Shown one piece after another: positions 1 to 9,320 of a stretch of 64,000 nucleotides of DNA (positions within the stretch are counted from its first letter, which is position 1; every line of letters begins with the position of its first letter). The DNA comes from Terriglobus albidus (GTDB lineage Bacteria; Acidobacteriota; Terriglobia; Terriglobales; Acidobacteriaceae): NCBI RefSeq assembly GCF_025685425.1, contig NZ_JAGTAS010000051.1, positions 143,236 to 207,235 on the forward strand, written 5' to 3'. A program made the position numbers and the translations under genes. The notes beneath the pieces were generated by a model. The model made no database searches, was not told the DNA's origin, and was given only the letters and a program-made list of their open reading frames with translations.

Positions 1-873
1 CGACTCCCAGTCGCTGACGACGAAGCCTTTGAATCCCCACTCATGCCGCAGCACATCGGTCAGCAGCCACCGGTTGCCGGTTGCGGGAACGCCGTTGAGA
101 TTCTGATAGGCGGACATCATAGTCGCCGCGCCTGCATCGACGCCTGCCTTGTAGGGACGCAGGTAGACGTTCTGCAACTGCTCGTCAGAGATGTTGGTGC
201 TGTCGTAGTCGCGGCCGCCCTCAGCTGCTCCATAGCCAGCGAAGTGTTTTACCGAGACCAGAATGTGATCGGGAGCACCGGCGTACTTGCCCTGGAAGCC
301 GCGCACCTGCGCCGCGGCCATCTGCTCGCCGAGGTAGGGGTCTTCGCCTGCGCCCTCCATGATGCGTCCCCAGCGAGCATCGCGGGCGATGTCAACCATG
401 GGAGCGAAGGCCCAGTGGACACCGGCGGCACGCGCCTCACGCGCGGCCATGGACTGCGTGCGCTCGACCAGCGCGGGATCCCACGAGGAGGCCATCGCCA
501 GCGGCACCGGCATGATGGTGCGGAAGCCGTGAATGACGTCATAGCCGAAGAGGATGGGGATATGCAGCCGCGATTCCGTCATCGCGATGTGCTGCAGAGC
601 GTTGATGCGTTCGGGATCGGTGAAGAAGAGGAAGCTGCCGATGCCGTTCTTTGCCAGGGCATCGGCCTTCTCCTTGGGCGTGTACATGGGCTGGCCGGCG
701 GCCTGCTCCATCTGCTCAACCTTTTCTCCCAGCGTCATCTGCCTGAGTAGCGCATCCACTTTCTTCTGGATCGCGTCGTCCTTTGCGGTTTGTCCAGGCA
801 GACAGGCCGCAAGGGAGAACAGAAGAGCACCGGCGACGGCGCGGGGAAGGCGATGGGGAAGACGGTTCAGCAT
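1..873 (-). CDS. Glycoside hydrolase family 3 beta-glucosidase-like enzyme (C-terminal part outside window)
   Basis: Exported GH3 hydrolase, expected to release beta-linked glucose or xylose from oligosaccharides. The 291 visible residues start with a signal peptide ending near LAACLPGQ. They cover most of the N-terminal (beta/alpha)8 domain, including the substrate-site motif VKHFAGYG and the nucleophile motif VSDW, with Asp288 as predicted nucleophile. The reading frame is open to base 1, so the rest of the barrel and the C-terminal domain lie outside the window. It is last in a minus-strand series of carbohydrate genes, 42 nt after the esterase. The family call is secure; the substrate is not known. 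Confidence 0.92.
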   Translation of the reverse strand, partial: MLNRLPHRLPRAVAGALLFSLAACLPGQTAKDDAIQKKVDALLRQMTLGEKVEQMEQAAGQPMYTPKEKADALAKNGIGSFLFFTDPERINALQHIAMTESRLHIPILFGYDVIHGFRTIMPVPLAMASSWDPALVERTQSMAAREARAAGVHWAFAPMVDIARDARWGRIMEGAGEDPYLGEQMAAAQVRGFQGKYAGAPDHILVSVKHFAGYGAAEGGRDYDSTNISDEQLQNVYLRPYKAGVDAGAATMMSAYQNLNGVPATGNRWLLTDVLRHEWGFKGFVVSDWES

Positions 874-915
874 GAGCTCACTTTCTTTTCGTATCCAAGT
901 CTTGAGGGTTAAGGT

Positions 916-2421
916 TCACTGCGTGAGCAGGCCGTTCCACAGGGCCAGCTCTTCGGCCTGCGGACGCTGCGCGACATGGCTGGGCACGTCGAAGATCATG
1001 GTTCTCTGTTTGTCGCTATCGAAAGTTGGCCATGCGGGCGTACCCGGTGCAGCCATGGCTTCGCCCTTCAGGAAGGCAGTCCACGCCGCGTTCATAGTGT
1101 GAGCGAGATCTTTTGCGTTGGCCGCTGCTTCCGGCCCGAGATGATTCCAGGCAAAGCGCAGGTCGTAGGAGTGGAAGGCCAGCCCCGCGAAGTGTCCTTC
1201 CCCGGGGAAGTCGAGGCGGTATAAGTACGTCCGGTTGCCGCCGCTGGAGTGTGCTTCAGCAACGCGCATGGTGGGCACCCAGTACTCCTCGGCGGTGACG
1301 CTGCGGATGCGGCGCATCTCCGGTGAGAGGTTGGGATAGAGCTTCTTATAGGCCTCGTCGATGGGATGGAACTTCTCCACCGTCAGATTGCCGAGGTCCT
1401 GGCTGTCGGCATCCTTTGCCGGATGTGTGCCGATGAACGAGGCGCTCTCATCGAGGTTGGTGCCGATCAACAGGCGCTTGCCGCGTGTCGAGCCTCCGCG
1501 AATGGTGGCAAGGGGTGTTTGCGGGATGAGATCGCCGTCGATTTCCACCCGCAGCGGGAAGTGTACGGGCGAGGTGCGGATCATGCGCTCTTGAGCGAGG
1601 ATCAACTCACCGGGTGCAGCCTTGGTGAGCGGGACGCCGTTGCCGACGGCTTTCCATGCTGCTCCGAACTCATCGGCGATCTGGTTGGCGCGATCCCTGG
1701 GCCAGATGCGTTCCGCTCCACCGCTCTCAGAGATCATCTGATGGAAGAGGCCGGTTGCTGAGGGCACGCCCATGAGCAGGCAGGTCAGCTTCGCACCTGC
1801 CGATTCGCCGCCGATCGTGACCTTGTTCGGATCGCCGCCGAATGCGCCTATGTTCTGCTTGACCCAGGTGAGTGAGGCGATGAGGTCCCGTACCGCATTG
1901 TTGGCCGAGCCGCGATAGCTGTTGCCCAACAGCGGCTCCATATCGAGGAAGCCAAAGACACCGAGACGATATGCGACGGTGACGACGATGATGCCGTTCT
2001 TCGCGAAGCCGGTTCCGTCGAACATGGGATCGAAGGAGCGGCCGCCGGTGAATCCGCCGCCGTGAATCCACACATAAACAGGAAACGGACCTGCACCCTG
2101 CGGAGCCCAGATGTTGAGATACAGGCAGTCTTCGCTCAGGCGATGAGTTTTATCCTGCTGGTACGCAGCGGGAGCAAACTCCGTCGCATTGCGTACCTGC
2201 TTCCAGGGAGTGATCGGCTGCGGCGCACGGAAGCGGAGATCGCCAACCGGGGGCTGCGCGAAGGGAACGCCGCGGAAGACGCGTACTCCCTCGGTCTGCA
2301 CTCCGCGCAGTGGGCCTGAGGGAGTCTTGACGACGACCTCCGCTTTCTCTTGTGCAGCCGCATAGCACAGGCCGCCGATAGCCAGTGTGGCCTGTTGAAC
2401 AAACTCTCTCCGTGTCAGCAT
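916..2421 (-). CDS. Type B carboxylesterase (para-nitrobenzyl esterase family), exported
   Basis: Serine alpha/beta-hydrolase of the carboxylesterase/cholinesterase family, 501 residues, a normal family length. The N-terminus LTRREFVQQ followed by a hydrophobic stretch looks like a Tat signal. The family signature EDCLYLN is at 97-103, the oxyanion-hole HGGG at 120-123 and the nucleophile elbow GESAG has Ser207. A C-terminal His in AFHSYDLRF is the likely catalytic base. It lies between GH3 and GH30 genes on the same strand. Removal of acyl groups from plant polysaccharide fragments would fit, but that is inference from position. Confidence 0.92.
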   Translation of the reverse strand: MLTRREFVQQATLAIGGLCYAAAQEKAEVVVKTPSGPLRGVQTEGVRVFRGVPFAQPPVGDLRFRAPQPITPWKQVRNATEFAPAAYQQDKTHRLSEDCLYLNIWAPQGAGPFPVYVWIHGGGFTGGRSFDPMFDGTGFAKNGIIVVTVAYRLGVFGFLDMEPLLGNSYRGSANNAVRDLIASLTWVKQNIGAFGGDPNKVTIGGESAGAKLTCLLMGVPSATGLFHQMISESGGAERIWPRDRANQIADEFGAAWKAVGNGVPLTKAAPGELILAQERMIRTSPVHFPLRVEIDGDLIPQTPLATIRGGSTRGKRLLIGTNLDESASFIGTHPAKDADSQDLGNLTVEKFHPIDEAYKKLYPNLSPEMRRIRSVTAEEYWVPTMRVAEAHSSGGNRTYLYRLDFPGEGHFAGLAFHSYDLRFAWNHLGPEAAANAKDLAHTMNAAWTAFLKGEAMAAPGTPAWPTFDSDKQRTMIFDVPSHVAQRPQAEELALWNGLLTQ

Positions 2422-2806
2422 TGGAAGTGTCCTGAGTTAATTAGTTCGTGACATAAATCATTTAGAGCTTTTTGCCATCCGAAGCGTTGAAAAGCAGGTC
2501 CTTCACTTCACCACCCCAACCAGCAAGCTGGCTGGGGACCCGTTCGTTCAGGATGACAACGTGTACGAGAGCAACTTCTGGAACACCATTTGATTACCGC
2601 ACTATAGTGCGGGCCTTCAGCCCTTGGAGCTCCTATCTACCGCATACCTGGGGCGTTGCCCCAGGCTGGTATAGAGCGCGCCTTCAGCGCTTATTCTTCG
2701 CAGGTCCTTCACTAGAGCCAGCGAACAAAGTTCGTTGGGGACCCCGTTTGTTCAGGATGACAAGATTTTTTCTAAGCACTTCAGATTCACCAAGCTAGAA
2801 CCTCTC
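2422..2806. repeat. Gene-free gap filled by class R1, class III and class I intergenic repeats
   Basis: No credible gene. An R1-type arm (GCAGGTCCTTC ... CAGGATGACAA) near 2494-2560 contains a class III hairpin at 2513-2542 with inner palindrome CCAGCAAGCTGG. A class I element occupies about 2608-2694, with the hairpins GGGCCTTCAGCCC and CTGGGGCGTTGCCCCAG and the ending GCGCCTTCAGCGC. A second R1 arm at about 2699-2762 contains another class III hairpin (2715-2745) whose inner palindrome is built on GAAC/GTTC. The same modules recur in most other gaps. Confidence 0.8.
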
Positions 2807-4210
2807 TTACCAGACGTAGGTTGTGATGGCGCCGGCGGCCAGCGAGGTATGGAAGGTCTTTCCATGGAAACGTACGCTGAACTCACGCGCCTCCGCATCC
2901 GGGTTGCTGACCAGCAGAACATACTTTCCCTTGGGCGTGCGCAGTGCCACTTCAGCAGGGCAGCTTCTTTCACACGACGATCCGATACGAACTGAGCCCG
3001 GCGGCACAAACTTCGAGGCGTGTGCCGCGGTGTAATGCGCCACCAGGCGCGTGACCTTGTCACCATCCAGCGTCAGCGAGCCAGAGCACATCGGGCAGCC
3101 TCCGTTGTTGGTGTGCGGCCCGTTCTGCGGATCGGCCGCGAGGTTCCAGAGCAGCACATTGCGGCTCCAGTTATTCAGCGCCCCGATCACGACGCGCGCG
3201 AAGGGACGAGCGATCGGCATTGGTTCTTTTGCCTTGTAGGCGACGACCATCTGCTCGGTGAAGTAGATGTTCTTCTGTGGAAAGGCATCGTGTACCTGAG
3301 TCATGGCGCTGATGTCGCCGAGGTAGAGATGGAAGCCGGAGCCGTCGGTTACGGGCCCGGACTTTGGATCCTTCAGCACGGTCTCCGGATAGTTGGGATG
3401 GTCGCAGTTGTGATCGAAGGCGATGATCCTGGTCTGCAGACCGGCGGCGTGTAGCGCTGGTCCCAGGTGCTGACCGATAAACTCAGCCTCTTCGTCAGCG
3501 GTCATCACCAGGCTGGGTGTGTTCTTCGGGTTCTCCGGCTCGTTCTGCACGGTGAGCGCATCGATGGTGATGCCGTGCGCCTTCATGCCCTGGAGATACT
3601 TCACCCAGTACTGCGCGTAGACGGGGTAGTACTCCTTCTTGAGGGCTCCGCCTTTGACGTTTTCGTTGGTCTTCATCCAGGAGGGCGCGGTCCAGGGAGA
3701 GGCAAGGATCCTGATCTTCGGATTGATCGCCAGGATTTCTTTCAGGACAGGGATGACGTCCTTCTCATCCTCGGCGAGCGTGAAGTGCTTCAGCTCTGGA
3801 TCGGTCTCACCGGCGGGCATATCGTCGTAGGTGTAGACGTAGGCGTTCATATCGGAGGCTCCGACGGAGACGCGGAGATAGGACATGCCGATCTGGCCGT
3901 CACGCTTGCCGAAGAGCTCATGCAGCAAAGTGCTGCGGGCCCCGGGTGTCATCTTCATGAGAAGCTGTGCGGAGCCGCCGGTGAGGGCGTGGCCGAAGCC
4001 GTCGATGGTTTGGAAATGTTTTGAGTCATCGATGGAAATTGTGGCGCCGGTGGCGGGGGTCCTGGTCCATTTCAGGTCGGCCTCACGATGCAGGAGGGTG
4101 GCGCCATCGCTCGTCGTGAGCCACATCTGTGCGGGCTTTTGGGCATTGATGGTTGCGGCGCTCAGCGAGAGGGTGAGGATCAGTAGCTTTTGCGTGATTT
4201 TGAATCGCAT
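2807..4210 (-). CDS. Glycoside hydrolase family 30 (glucosylceramidase-like), exported
   Basis: Retaining GH30 glycosidase of 467 residues with a signal peptide ending near TINAQ. Family landmarks are the IDGFGHALTGGSA segment around 69-81, the acid/base glutamate in VQNEPEN (Glu224) and the nucleophile glutamate in YFTEQ (Glu319). A C-terminal beta-sandwich follows and ends in ITTYVW. Known family members cleave beta-glucosides, beta-1,6-glucans or xylans; the substrate here cannot be read from sequence. It lies between the TonB-dependent receptor and the esterase, so it probably acts outside the cytoplasm on glycans delivered to that receptor. Confidence 0.93.
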   Translation of the reverse strand: MRFKITQKLLILTLSLSAATINAQKPAQMWLTTSDGATLLHREADLKWTRTPATGATISIDDSKHFQTIDGFGHALTGGSAQLLMKMTPGARSTLLHELFGKRDGQIGMSYLRVSVGASDMNAYVYTYDDMPAGETDPELKHFTLAEDEKDVIPVLKEILAINPKIRILASPWTAPSWMKTNENVKGGALKKEYYPVYAQYWVKYLQGMKAHGITIDALTVQNEPENPKNTPSLVMTADEEAEFIGQHLGPALHAAGLQTRIIAFDHNCDHPNYPETVLKDPKSGPVTDGSGFHLYLGDISAMTQVHDAFPQKNIYFTEQMVVAYKAKEPMPIARPFARVVIGALNNWSRNVLLWNLAADPQNGPHTNNGGCPMCSGSLTLDGDKVTRLVAHYTAAHASKFVPPGSVRIGSSCERSCPAEVALRTPKGKYVLLVSNPDAEAREFSVRFHGKTFHTSLAAGAITTYVW

Positions 4211-4571
4211 ATCGTTTGTTTTTCAGAACCAGAGTGCCGGATTATGGAGCGGGCCTTCAGCCCTTTAATTCTTTGGGACTGTCTACCTGGGGCGTTGCCC
4301 CAGGCTGGTATGGAGCGCGCCTTCAGCGCTTATTCTTGCCAAGCCGTCGCTAATCGATCAGCAAACAAGATTCGTTAGAACCAAACCTTTTAGCGTTCCA
4401 GCAGACGAGATCGTGAATATCCCACCCATCGCGATATCACCCCAACGAACAAGTTCGTCGGGGTGAACGTTCGCAACGCTAGGGTGGGTTCGGAGCGCCC
4501 TGAATTCGTAACAAAAACAGAGATCTAAAAATAAGAGGCGGGTAGTTGCACCCGCCTCTCAGGCCAGGAGA
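4211..4571. repeat. Gene-free gap with class I and class III repeats plus the receptor terminator
   Basis: A class I element covers about 4245-4334 and closely matches the copy at 2608-2694. A class III hairpin with inner palindrome AACGAACAAGTTCGT is at 4438-4467. The 3' terminator of the receptor gene is at 4521-4559. No coding sequence is supported. Confidence 0.8.
4521..4559 (-). terminator. Rho-independent terminator of the TonB-dependent receptor gene
   Basis: Read on the minus strand, a perfect 10-bp stem (AGAGGCGGGT with ACCCGCCTCT, plus-strand 4534-4543 and 4550-4559) with a 6-nt loop is followed directly by TTATTTTTA. It starts 13 nt after the receptor stop codon, which separates the receptor transcript from the GH30 gene downstream. 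Confidence 0.85.
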
Positions 4572-7500
4572 CTAGAACGAGAAGCGACCCATGAGCTGGA
4601 TTGCTCGCCCGCCGACGAACAGGTTGGTTGAGGTGATCTTTCCGAAGTTTCCGTTGGTGATGGAAGTGTTCGGATTCGCGAAGACCGGGTGGTTCAGTAC
4701 GTTGGTTGCGTCGGCGCGCAGCTCAAACTTGTACTGCTCCTTGTAGAGGTTGAAGGTCTTGCCGAGCGAGGTGTTGAAGCTCACCATGCCGGGGCCGTAG
4801 ACGTTGTTGCGATGGAAGTTGCCGAAGGTTCCGTTCGCAGGGATGATGTATGCCGCGTTGGTGTCAGGGCCTACCTTCTGGCCGCTCTGGCTGATGTAGG
4901 TGGTGTTGAACCAGTGATCGCGGGTGCGATCGCTGAGCGTGGGATTGCCGGCCCAGTTCGGATACATGTTGCCCGAACCGGCATAGGTCTGCGCCAGCGT
5001 TGATGGAATGGTGACGGTCATCGGGTTACCCGACTGCAGCACGTAGGTGGTAGAAAGCTGCCATCCACCGAGGGCCTGATCAACCACGTAGTTGTTGTTC
5101 AGGAAGCGCTGTCCCTTGCCGAAGGGAAGCACATAGATCACGTCTCCCTTGAAGGCGTTGCGAACATCGAAGTTCGACGGACCGTAGTTGGCTCCCACGT
5201 CGTACGAGTTCTGGTAGGTGGTGGTGCCGTTGCGGCTGCCCCACGCGGATGAGTCAAACTCGTTGAGGAACTTCGACCACACATAGCTGGCATCGAAGGA
5301 CAGGCTGTGGGTCAGACGCTTCTGAAGCGTAGCCTGCAGCGAGTTGTAGTTGGCATCGGAGTTGAAGGTGCTGCCGTTGATGGTGGTGAACTGCGGGAAC
5401 GGGCGGAACTGCTGATCGTTGACGGCCAGCTTGTCTACGGGCACCTGATTGATATCGCGGCTGAAGGTCAGGTTGACTGAGCGGCTGCCTACATATGCGA
5501 GGCTCGCCTTCATGTCGCTGCCGATCTGCTTCTCGACGGTGATGTTGTACTGGTGGATCTTGGTCACCGGCGTATGCTGGTTGGTGAAGTTGACACCCTG
5601 TCCGTTGTACGCGCCTGAGTCGGTCGTCGGTCCGATGTACGGGAACTGCGGATTCGCGGCTGACAGCTTACCGACCGCGGTCTGGCCGTTGCTGGTATCC
5701 GACAGCGATCCCTTGAAGCCGAAGGCCGAGCCCTCGTCGCTACCGTAGGTATCCAGGCTCCAGAGGTAGGCATACAGACCGTAGCCGCCGCGGATCACAA
5801 AGCCCGGCTGGTACTGCCAGGCAAAGCCGACGCGCGGAAGAACGGTGTCATAGACGTTGTTCTGCAACTGCGAGCGTCCGTTTGCCTTGGTGCTCGCGTA
5901 CCACATGCCGCCCAGCGTGTTGGTGACACTGTTGGTCACGTTGGGATCGAAGGTACGCTGGTTGCCCTTGGTGTCAGACCAGCCTTCCATGATCTGGTAG
6001 CGCAGGCCGAGGTTGACGGTAAGGTTCGGCGTCAGCTTCCAGTCGTCCTGGATGAACATCTGCGGAGCCTTCTGGCGTCCGGCAAACTCAGGCGTGACCT
6101 GTGCTGACCAGCTGTTGATCTGCTCGGTGTAGAGATCGGCCCAGGCATTGCCCGTGGAGGCCTGATTGCCGCCTGCCGCCGTCTGGCAGTAGGTGCACTG
6201 CGTATACACGCCGGTGAAGCCGAGGGTCGATCCGTTGATGTTGCCGTATGCGGTCGAGTTGTCCTGGAAGATCATGTACTCGCCGCCGACGTGGAGGATG
6301 TGCTTGCCGCGGATCATCGTCACCACGTCCGAAGGATCGTAGTTGTGCTCCTTGTAGGTGAAGGGCGAGAGCGGCTGGTTGATGCCCGAGTAGGACGAGA
6401 CGTTGAAGGTCGGAATGATGTCGAACTTCAGGTACGGGAGACCGAGTGACGGTCCAAGGCCGGTGCCCTGTGTGTCCGGGATAAAGAAGTTGAGCTGGTT
6501 GGTGTAGCCCAGACGCGCTTCGTTGATGGTGCGCGAGCTGATGTTCCACACATCGGTGATCTGCGAGTTGTAGCTGCTGACATCACCGGTCATACAAACC
6601 AGCGGGCATCCCAGACCGTTGACGTAACGTGCCGGGTTGTCACGCTCGGTGACCGATCCGGTCAGACGGTTCGACGGCGAGATGTCGTAGTCGAAGCGGC
6701 CGAAGAAGCGGCTGTAAGGATTGCTGGAGCGGAGGTTGTAGTAGTAGTTGTTCGCCGTAACGCCGGTCGTCGGGCTGGTGGACGAGTTCGGACCGTTGTA
6801 GTTCGCCTTCGGGTACAGCGCCAGCACCTTCGCGGCGGTCGGAGAGATCGGTACCTGGTTGTTCGCGAACTGGGTGCGCTTGATGTAGGTCTTTCCGCCG
6901 ACCGTCACCTGCGAGGTGGTCGAAGGATCATAGACCGGAGCCATGCCGGAGAAGTCGCCGCGACGCATCGCATCGGTGGGTACAGTCTGGTAGCCGGTGC
7001 TCGCGCTCAGGCTGATGGTGCGGTCGTAGTTGAAGTAGAAGAACAGGCGGTTCTTTCCACCCAGCGACTGCGGCAGCCATACCGGTCCGCCGATCGATCC
7101 GCCGAAGTCGTGGTAACGGCGATAGGGCTTCGAGGTCTGGTAGAAGCTGCGCGCATTCAGAGCATCGTTCTGGAAGTACTCGTAGAGCGCTCCGTGGAAG
7201 GTAGAGGTCCCGCCCTTGCTGATCTGGTTCATGATCACACCGCCGGTACCGAACTGCGCGGAGAAGGCCGAGGTATTGACCTGCACCTCCTGCACCGTCT
7301 CGAAGGTCGACACGTCGGCATTGCCGGAGTGCGACAGGGCGGACGAGGCGCCGTCTGCCAGCACAGCGTTATAGGGCAGGTTGCCATTTACGGAGTAGGC
7401 CTGGCCGGTGTTGGTGGTTCCGGAGGTCGAGGTCGCGGTCGCGCCCGGAATTAGCTTGATGAAGTTCTGCCAGTCCGGCGTGGGGTTCGGCAGCTTCGAC

Positions 7501-7934
7501 AGAACCTTGCTCTCGAGCGTGGTGGACTGCTCGCCGCTCTCAGTCTGGATCAGCGGAACATCTTCGGCCACAACGACCGAGGTCTCGGTGGTGCCTACCT
7601 TCAGTTGCGCGTTCACCGTGATGACGCCGACCTGCAATGTGATCTGCGAGCGGACGTAGCTGGAGAAGCCTTCTTTGGCGACGGTGATCTGGTAGTTGTC
7701 GGTAACGATCGGGCCGGTGTCGTACAGGCCGGATGCGTCCGTGGTGTAGGTAGTGGTGACGCCCTTGTCCTTATCGAGAACAGTGACGGTTGCTCCGGCG
7801 ATCACGGCTCCTGTCGGATCAGTGACTACGCCGCGGATATCGCCTGCATTCGCATTCTGAGCCTCTGCCGAGTACGTCGCCAGAGAAAGTAAAAGAACGC
7901 CCGCTGCAGCAAGCTGCCTGCGAGAGATTGTCAT
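4572..7934 (-). CDS. TonB-dependent receptor with N-terminal carboxypeptidase-regulatory-like domain
   Basis: Large outer-membrane transporter (1120 residues) of the Oar/CarboxypepD_reg type abundant in Acidobacteriota, for TonB-driven uptake of large nutrients. A signal peptide ends at ATYSAEAQ. A regulatory beta-sandwich follows (DIRGVVTDPTGAVIAGATV, about 30-110), then a plug domain (about 130-240) and a long beta-barrel ending in the C-terminal aromatic signal LMGRFSF. The start at 7934 was chosen over an in-frame upstream ATG at 8084 because it has a clear GGAGG 6 nt ahead, begins a proper signal peptide, and leaves the promoter and operators outside the gene. Neighbouring glycosidases suggest a glycan ligand; this is inference. 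Confidence 0.95.
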   Translation of the reverse strand: MTISRRQLAAAGVLLLSLATYSAEAQNANAGDIRGVVTDPTGAVIAGATVTVLDKDKGVTTTYTTDASGLYDTGPIVTDNYQITVAKEGFSSYVRSQITLQVGVITVNAQLKVGTTETSVVVAEDVPLIQTESGEQSTTLESKVLSKLPNPTPDWQNFIKLIPGATATSTSGTTNTGQAYSVNGNLPYNAVLADGASSALSHSGNADVSTFETVQEVQVNTSAFSAQFGTGGVIMNQISKGGTSTFHGALYEYFQNDALNARSFYQTSKPYRRYHDFGGSIGGPVWLPQSLGGKNRLFFYFNYDRTISLSASTGYQTVPTDAMRRGDFSGMAPVYDPSTTSQVTVGGKTYIKRTQFANNQVPISPTAAKVLALYPKANYNGPNSSTSPTTGVTANNYYYNLRSSNPYSRFFGRFDYDISPSNRLTGSVTERDNPARYVNGLGCPLVCMTGDVSSYNSQITDVWNISSRTINEARLGYTNQLNFFIPDTQGTGLGPSLGLPYLKFDIIPTFNVSSYSGINQPLSPFTYKEHNYDPSDVVTMIRGKHILHVGGEYMIFQDNSTAYGNINGSTLGFTGVYTQCTYCQTAAGGNQASTGNAWADLYTEQINSWSAQVTPEFAGRQKAPQMFIQDDWKLTPNLTVNLGLRYQIMEGWSDTKGNQRTFDPNVTNSVTNTLGGMWYASTKANGRSQLQNNVYDTVLPRVGFAWQYQPGFVIRGGYGLYAYLWSLDTYGSDEGSAFGFKGSLSDTSNGQTAVGKLSAANPQFPYIGPTTDSGAYNGQGVNFTNQHTPVTKIHQYNITVEKQIGSDMKASLAYVGSRSVNLTFSRDINQVPVDKLAVNDQQFRPFPQFTTINGSTFNSDANYNSLQATLQKRLTHSLSFDASYVWSKFLNEFDSSAWGSRNGTTTYQNSYDVGANYGPSNFDVRNAFKGDVIYVLPFGKGQRFLNNNYVVDQALGGWQLSTTYVLQSGNPMTVTIPSTLAQTYAGSGNMYPNWAGNPTLSDRTRDHWFNTTYISQSGQKVGPDTNAAYIIPANGTFGNFHRNNVYGPGMVSFNTSLGKTFNLYKEQYKFELRADATNVLNHPVFANPNTSITNGNFGKITSTNLFVGGRAIQLMGRFSF

Positions 7935-7970
7935 ATCGTGCCTCCAAATGAGCAGCCCGGTGCGCCATGA

Positions 7971-7982
7971 ACAATCGATTGT
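7971..7982. promoter_or_regulatory. Operator 1, LacI-family-like palindrome
   Basis: Perfect palindrome ACAATCGATTGT with a central CG, extendable to the 14-bp AACAATCGATTGTT at 7970-7983. It lies 37 bp upstream of the receptor start codon and has an identical 12-bp twin at 8014-8025. Central-CG palindromes are typical LacI/GalR-family operators, and a LacI-family gene is the next gene upstream. Confidence 0.75.
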
Positions 7983-8013
7983 TTTGAAAAGGCGTATTTC
8001 TCCACTCGTGAAG

Positions 8014-8025
8014 ACAATCGATTGT
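8014..8025. promoter_or_regulatory. Operator 2, identical LacI-family-like palindrome
   Basis: Second exact copy of ACAATCGATTGT, centred 43 bp (about four helical turns) from operator 1 and downstream of the predicted promoter. Two in-phase copies would suit binding by a tetramer or paired dimers, blocking transcription into the receptor gene. Confidence 0.75.
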
Positions 8026-8054
8026 TTGATAGAGACGCAGGTCTGCCGGCAGTC

Positions 8055-8084
8055 ATTAGAGGCTTTGGCAAATAATACTGTCAA
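8055..8084 (-). promoter_or_regulatory. Predicted sigma-70 promoter of the receptor gene
   Basis: On the minus strand, TTGACA (plus 8079-8084) is followed after 18 nt by TCTAAT (plus 8055-8060), close to consensus. It begins just beyond the LacI stop codon at 8088, and both palindromic operators lie downstream of it in the untranslated leader. The receptor can therefore be transcribed separately from lacI and be repressed by roadblock. Confidence 0.65.
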
Positions 8085-8087
8085 GCT

Positions 8088-9179
8088 CTATTTTGCAGAG
8101 GCGCGCCCAACCGGATACCGGTACGGCGCCCGGCCGGTGGACTCGCGGATGATCAGCTCGGGCTCAACGGCAATGTCGTCGCCGTCCCGCTCTCCTTTGA
8201 GACGATTAAGCAGGACCTTGGCGGCGGTTTCACCCATCTCCTGCAGCGGCTGGCGGATGGTGGTGATCGATGGCCGGGCGAAGACCGAGACGCGGATGTC
8301 ATCGAAGCCGATGATCGAGACGTCCTCTGGAACGCGCAGACCGGCGTCACCGACGGCACGGATGGCGCCCAGGGCCGCGATGTCGTTGAAGCAGACGATC
8401 GCGGTGAAGTCGCGCGACTGCTTCATCAGCTTCTGCACCACGGTGTAGCCCAGCTCCGGCGAGGTGATATCCCGGTCGAGCTGCATCACCAGCCCTTCGG
8501 GAATGGAGATCTTGAAGTGCTTTGCGGCTTCGGACATGGCCGTCCAGCGGCTTTCGGAGTCGGAGCTGAAGGCCTGTCCGCGGATGAAGGCGATGCGCTT
8601 ATGGCCGAGGTCGCGGAGGTGGCGCATGGTCAGCTCGGCGGCGTGCTCGTGGTTCAGCATCACGTTGGTAATGCCGGGAATGTGCGCATGGCCGGCGACG
8701 GCGACACAAGGCACCTGCAGCGACCGGGTCAGACGTGTGTCGATCGAGATGAAGCCCTGAACGCCGCGCGAGATCAGCATCTCGATGTAGGCTTCGGTCT
8801 TCTCTTCACTGTGGCGATGCTGTGCGATCAGGTAGGAGTACTGGTTGCGCTCCAACTCACTGGCGACACCGCTCAGCACCTGGGCGTGGTATTCCTCGCC
8901 GACGAGAGGCAGCAGGATGCCGACAGTGCGGGTGTCCTGCTGGCGGAGAGAGCGCGCCAGAAGGCTGGGGCTGTAGTTGAACTCTTTGGCGGCATCCTTG
9001 ATGCGCTGGCGGGTGGCCTGCGAGATCGAGCGGCCGGGGACGTCGTTCAGCACCACGGAGACGGTCGAGGGGTCGACCTTCAGGTAGGCGGCAAGCTCCT
9101 TGAGGCTGATGCGTTTTCCCGTGACGGACGGCTTTGCCGGCGCCGGCTTGCGACCACGACCTTTTGTCGATTCGGACAC
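8088..9179 (-). CDS. LacI-family transcriptional regulator
   Basis: 363-residue sugar-responsive repressor. A basic N-terminal tail precedes the helix-turn-helix and hinge (about 24-78: ISLKELAAYLKVDPSTVSVVL with RQRIKDAAKEFNYSPS). The periplasmic-binding-protein-like effector domain follows from RTVGILLP to the C-terminus, with the family segment DVSIIGFDDI. The DNA-recognition helix starts PSTVSVVLN. It lies 153 bp upstream of the receptor on the same strand, and the gap holds two palindromes suited to this family, so regulation of the receptor is the best guess. The inducer is unknown. Confidence 0.95.
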   Translation of the reverse strand: MSESTKGRGRKPAPAKPSVTGKRISLKELAAYLKVDPSTVSVVLNDVPGRSISQATRQRIKDAAKEFNYSPSLLARSLRQQDTRTVGILLPLVGEEYHAQVLSGVASELERNQYSYLIAQHRHSEEKTEAYIEMLISRGVQGFISIDTRLTRSLQVPCVAVAGHAHIPGITNVMLNHEHAAELTMRHLRDLGHKRIAFIRGQAFSSDSESRWTAMSEAAKHFKISIPEGLVMQLDRDITSPELGYTVVQKLMKQSRDFTAIVCFNDIAALGAIRAVGDAGLRVPEDVSIIGFDDIRVSVFARPSITTIRQPLQEMGETAAKVLLNRLKGERDGDDIAVEPELIIRESTGRAPYRYPVGRASAK

Positions 9180-9320
9180 TCGTTAGACCAGGAACACTTT
9201 CGAAGTAGCGGGCCCGCCGGCTTGGGACAGGCCCGCTCTCAGTATGCAGAATTTTCTGCCGTGCACGGAACATCTCTTTATGACGTGCTCTTATGCGACT
9301 TGGGCTACATGACCTTTTAA

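Noticed and set aside
7935..8084. In-frame 50-codon N-terminal extension of the TonB-dependent receptor (start 8084)
   Set aside because: It would encode the promoter and operator region and bury the signal peptide inside; ATG 7934 has an ideal GGAGG.
9246..9259. GCAGAATTTTCTGC near-palindrome between cupin and lacI
   Set aside because: Only a 6-bp stem and single copy; could be a weak operator but evidence is too thin to call. The nearby AGCGGGCC/GGCCCGCT stem at 9207-9237 has no T-run.
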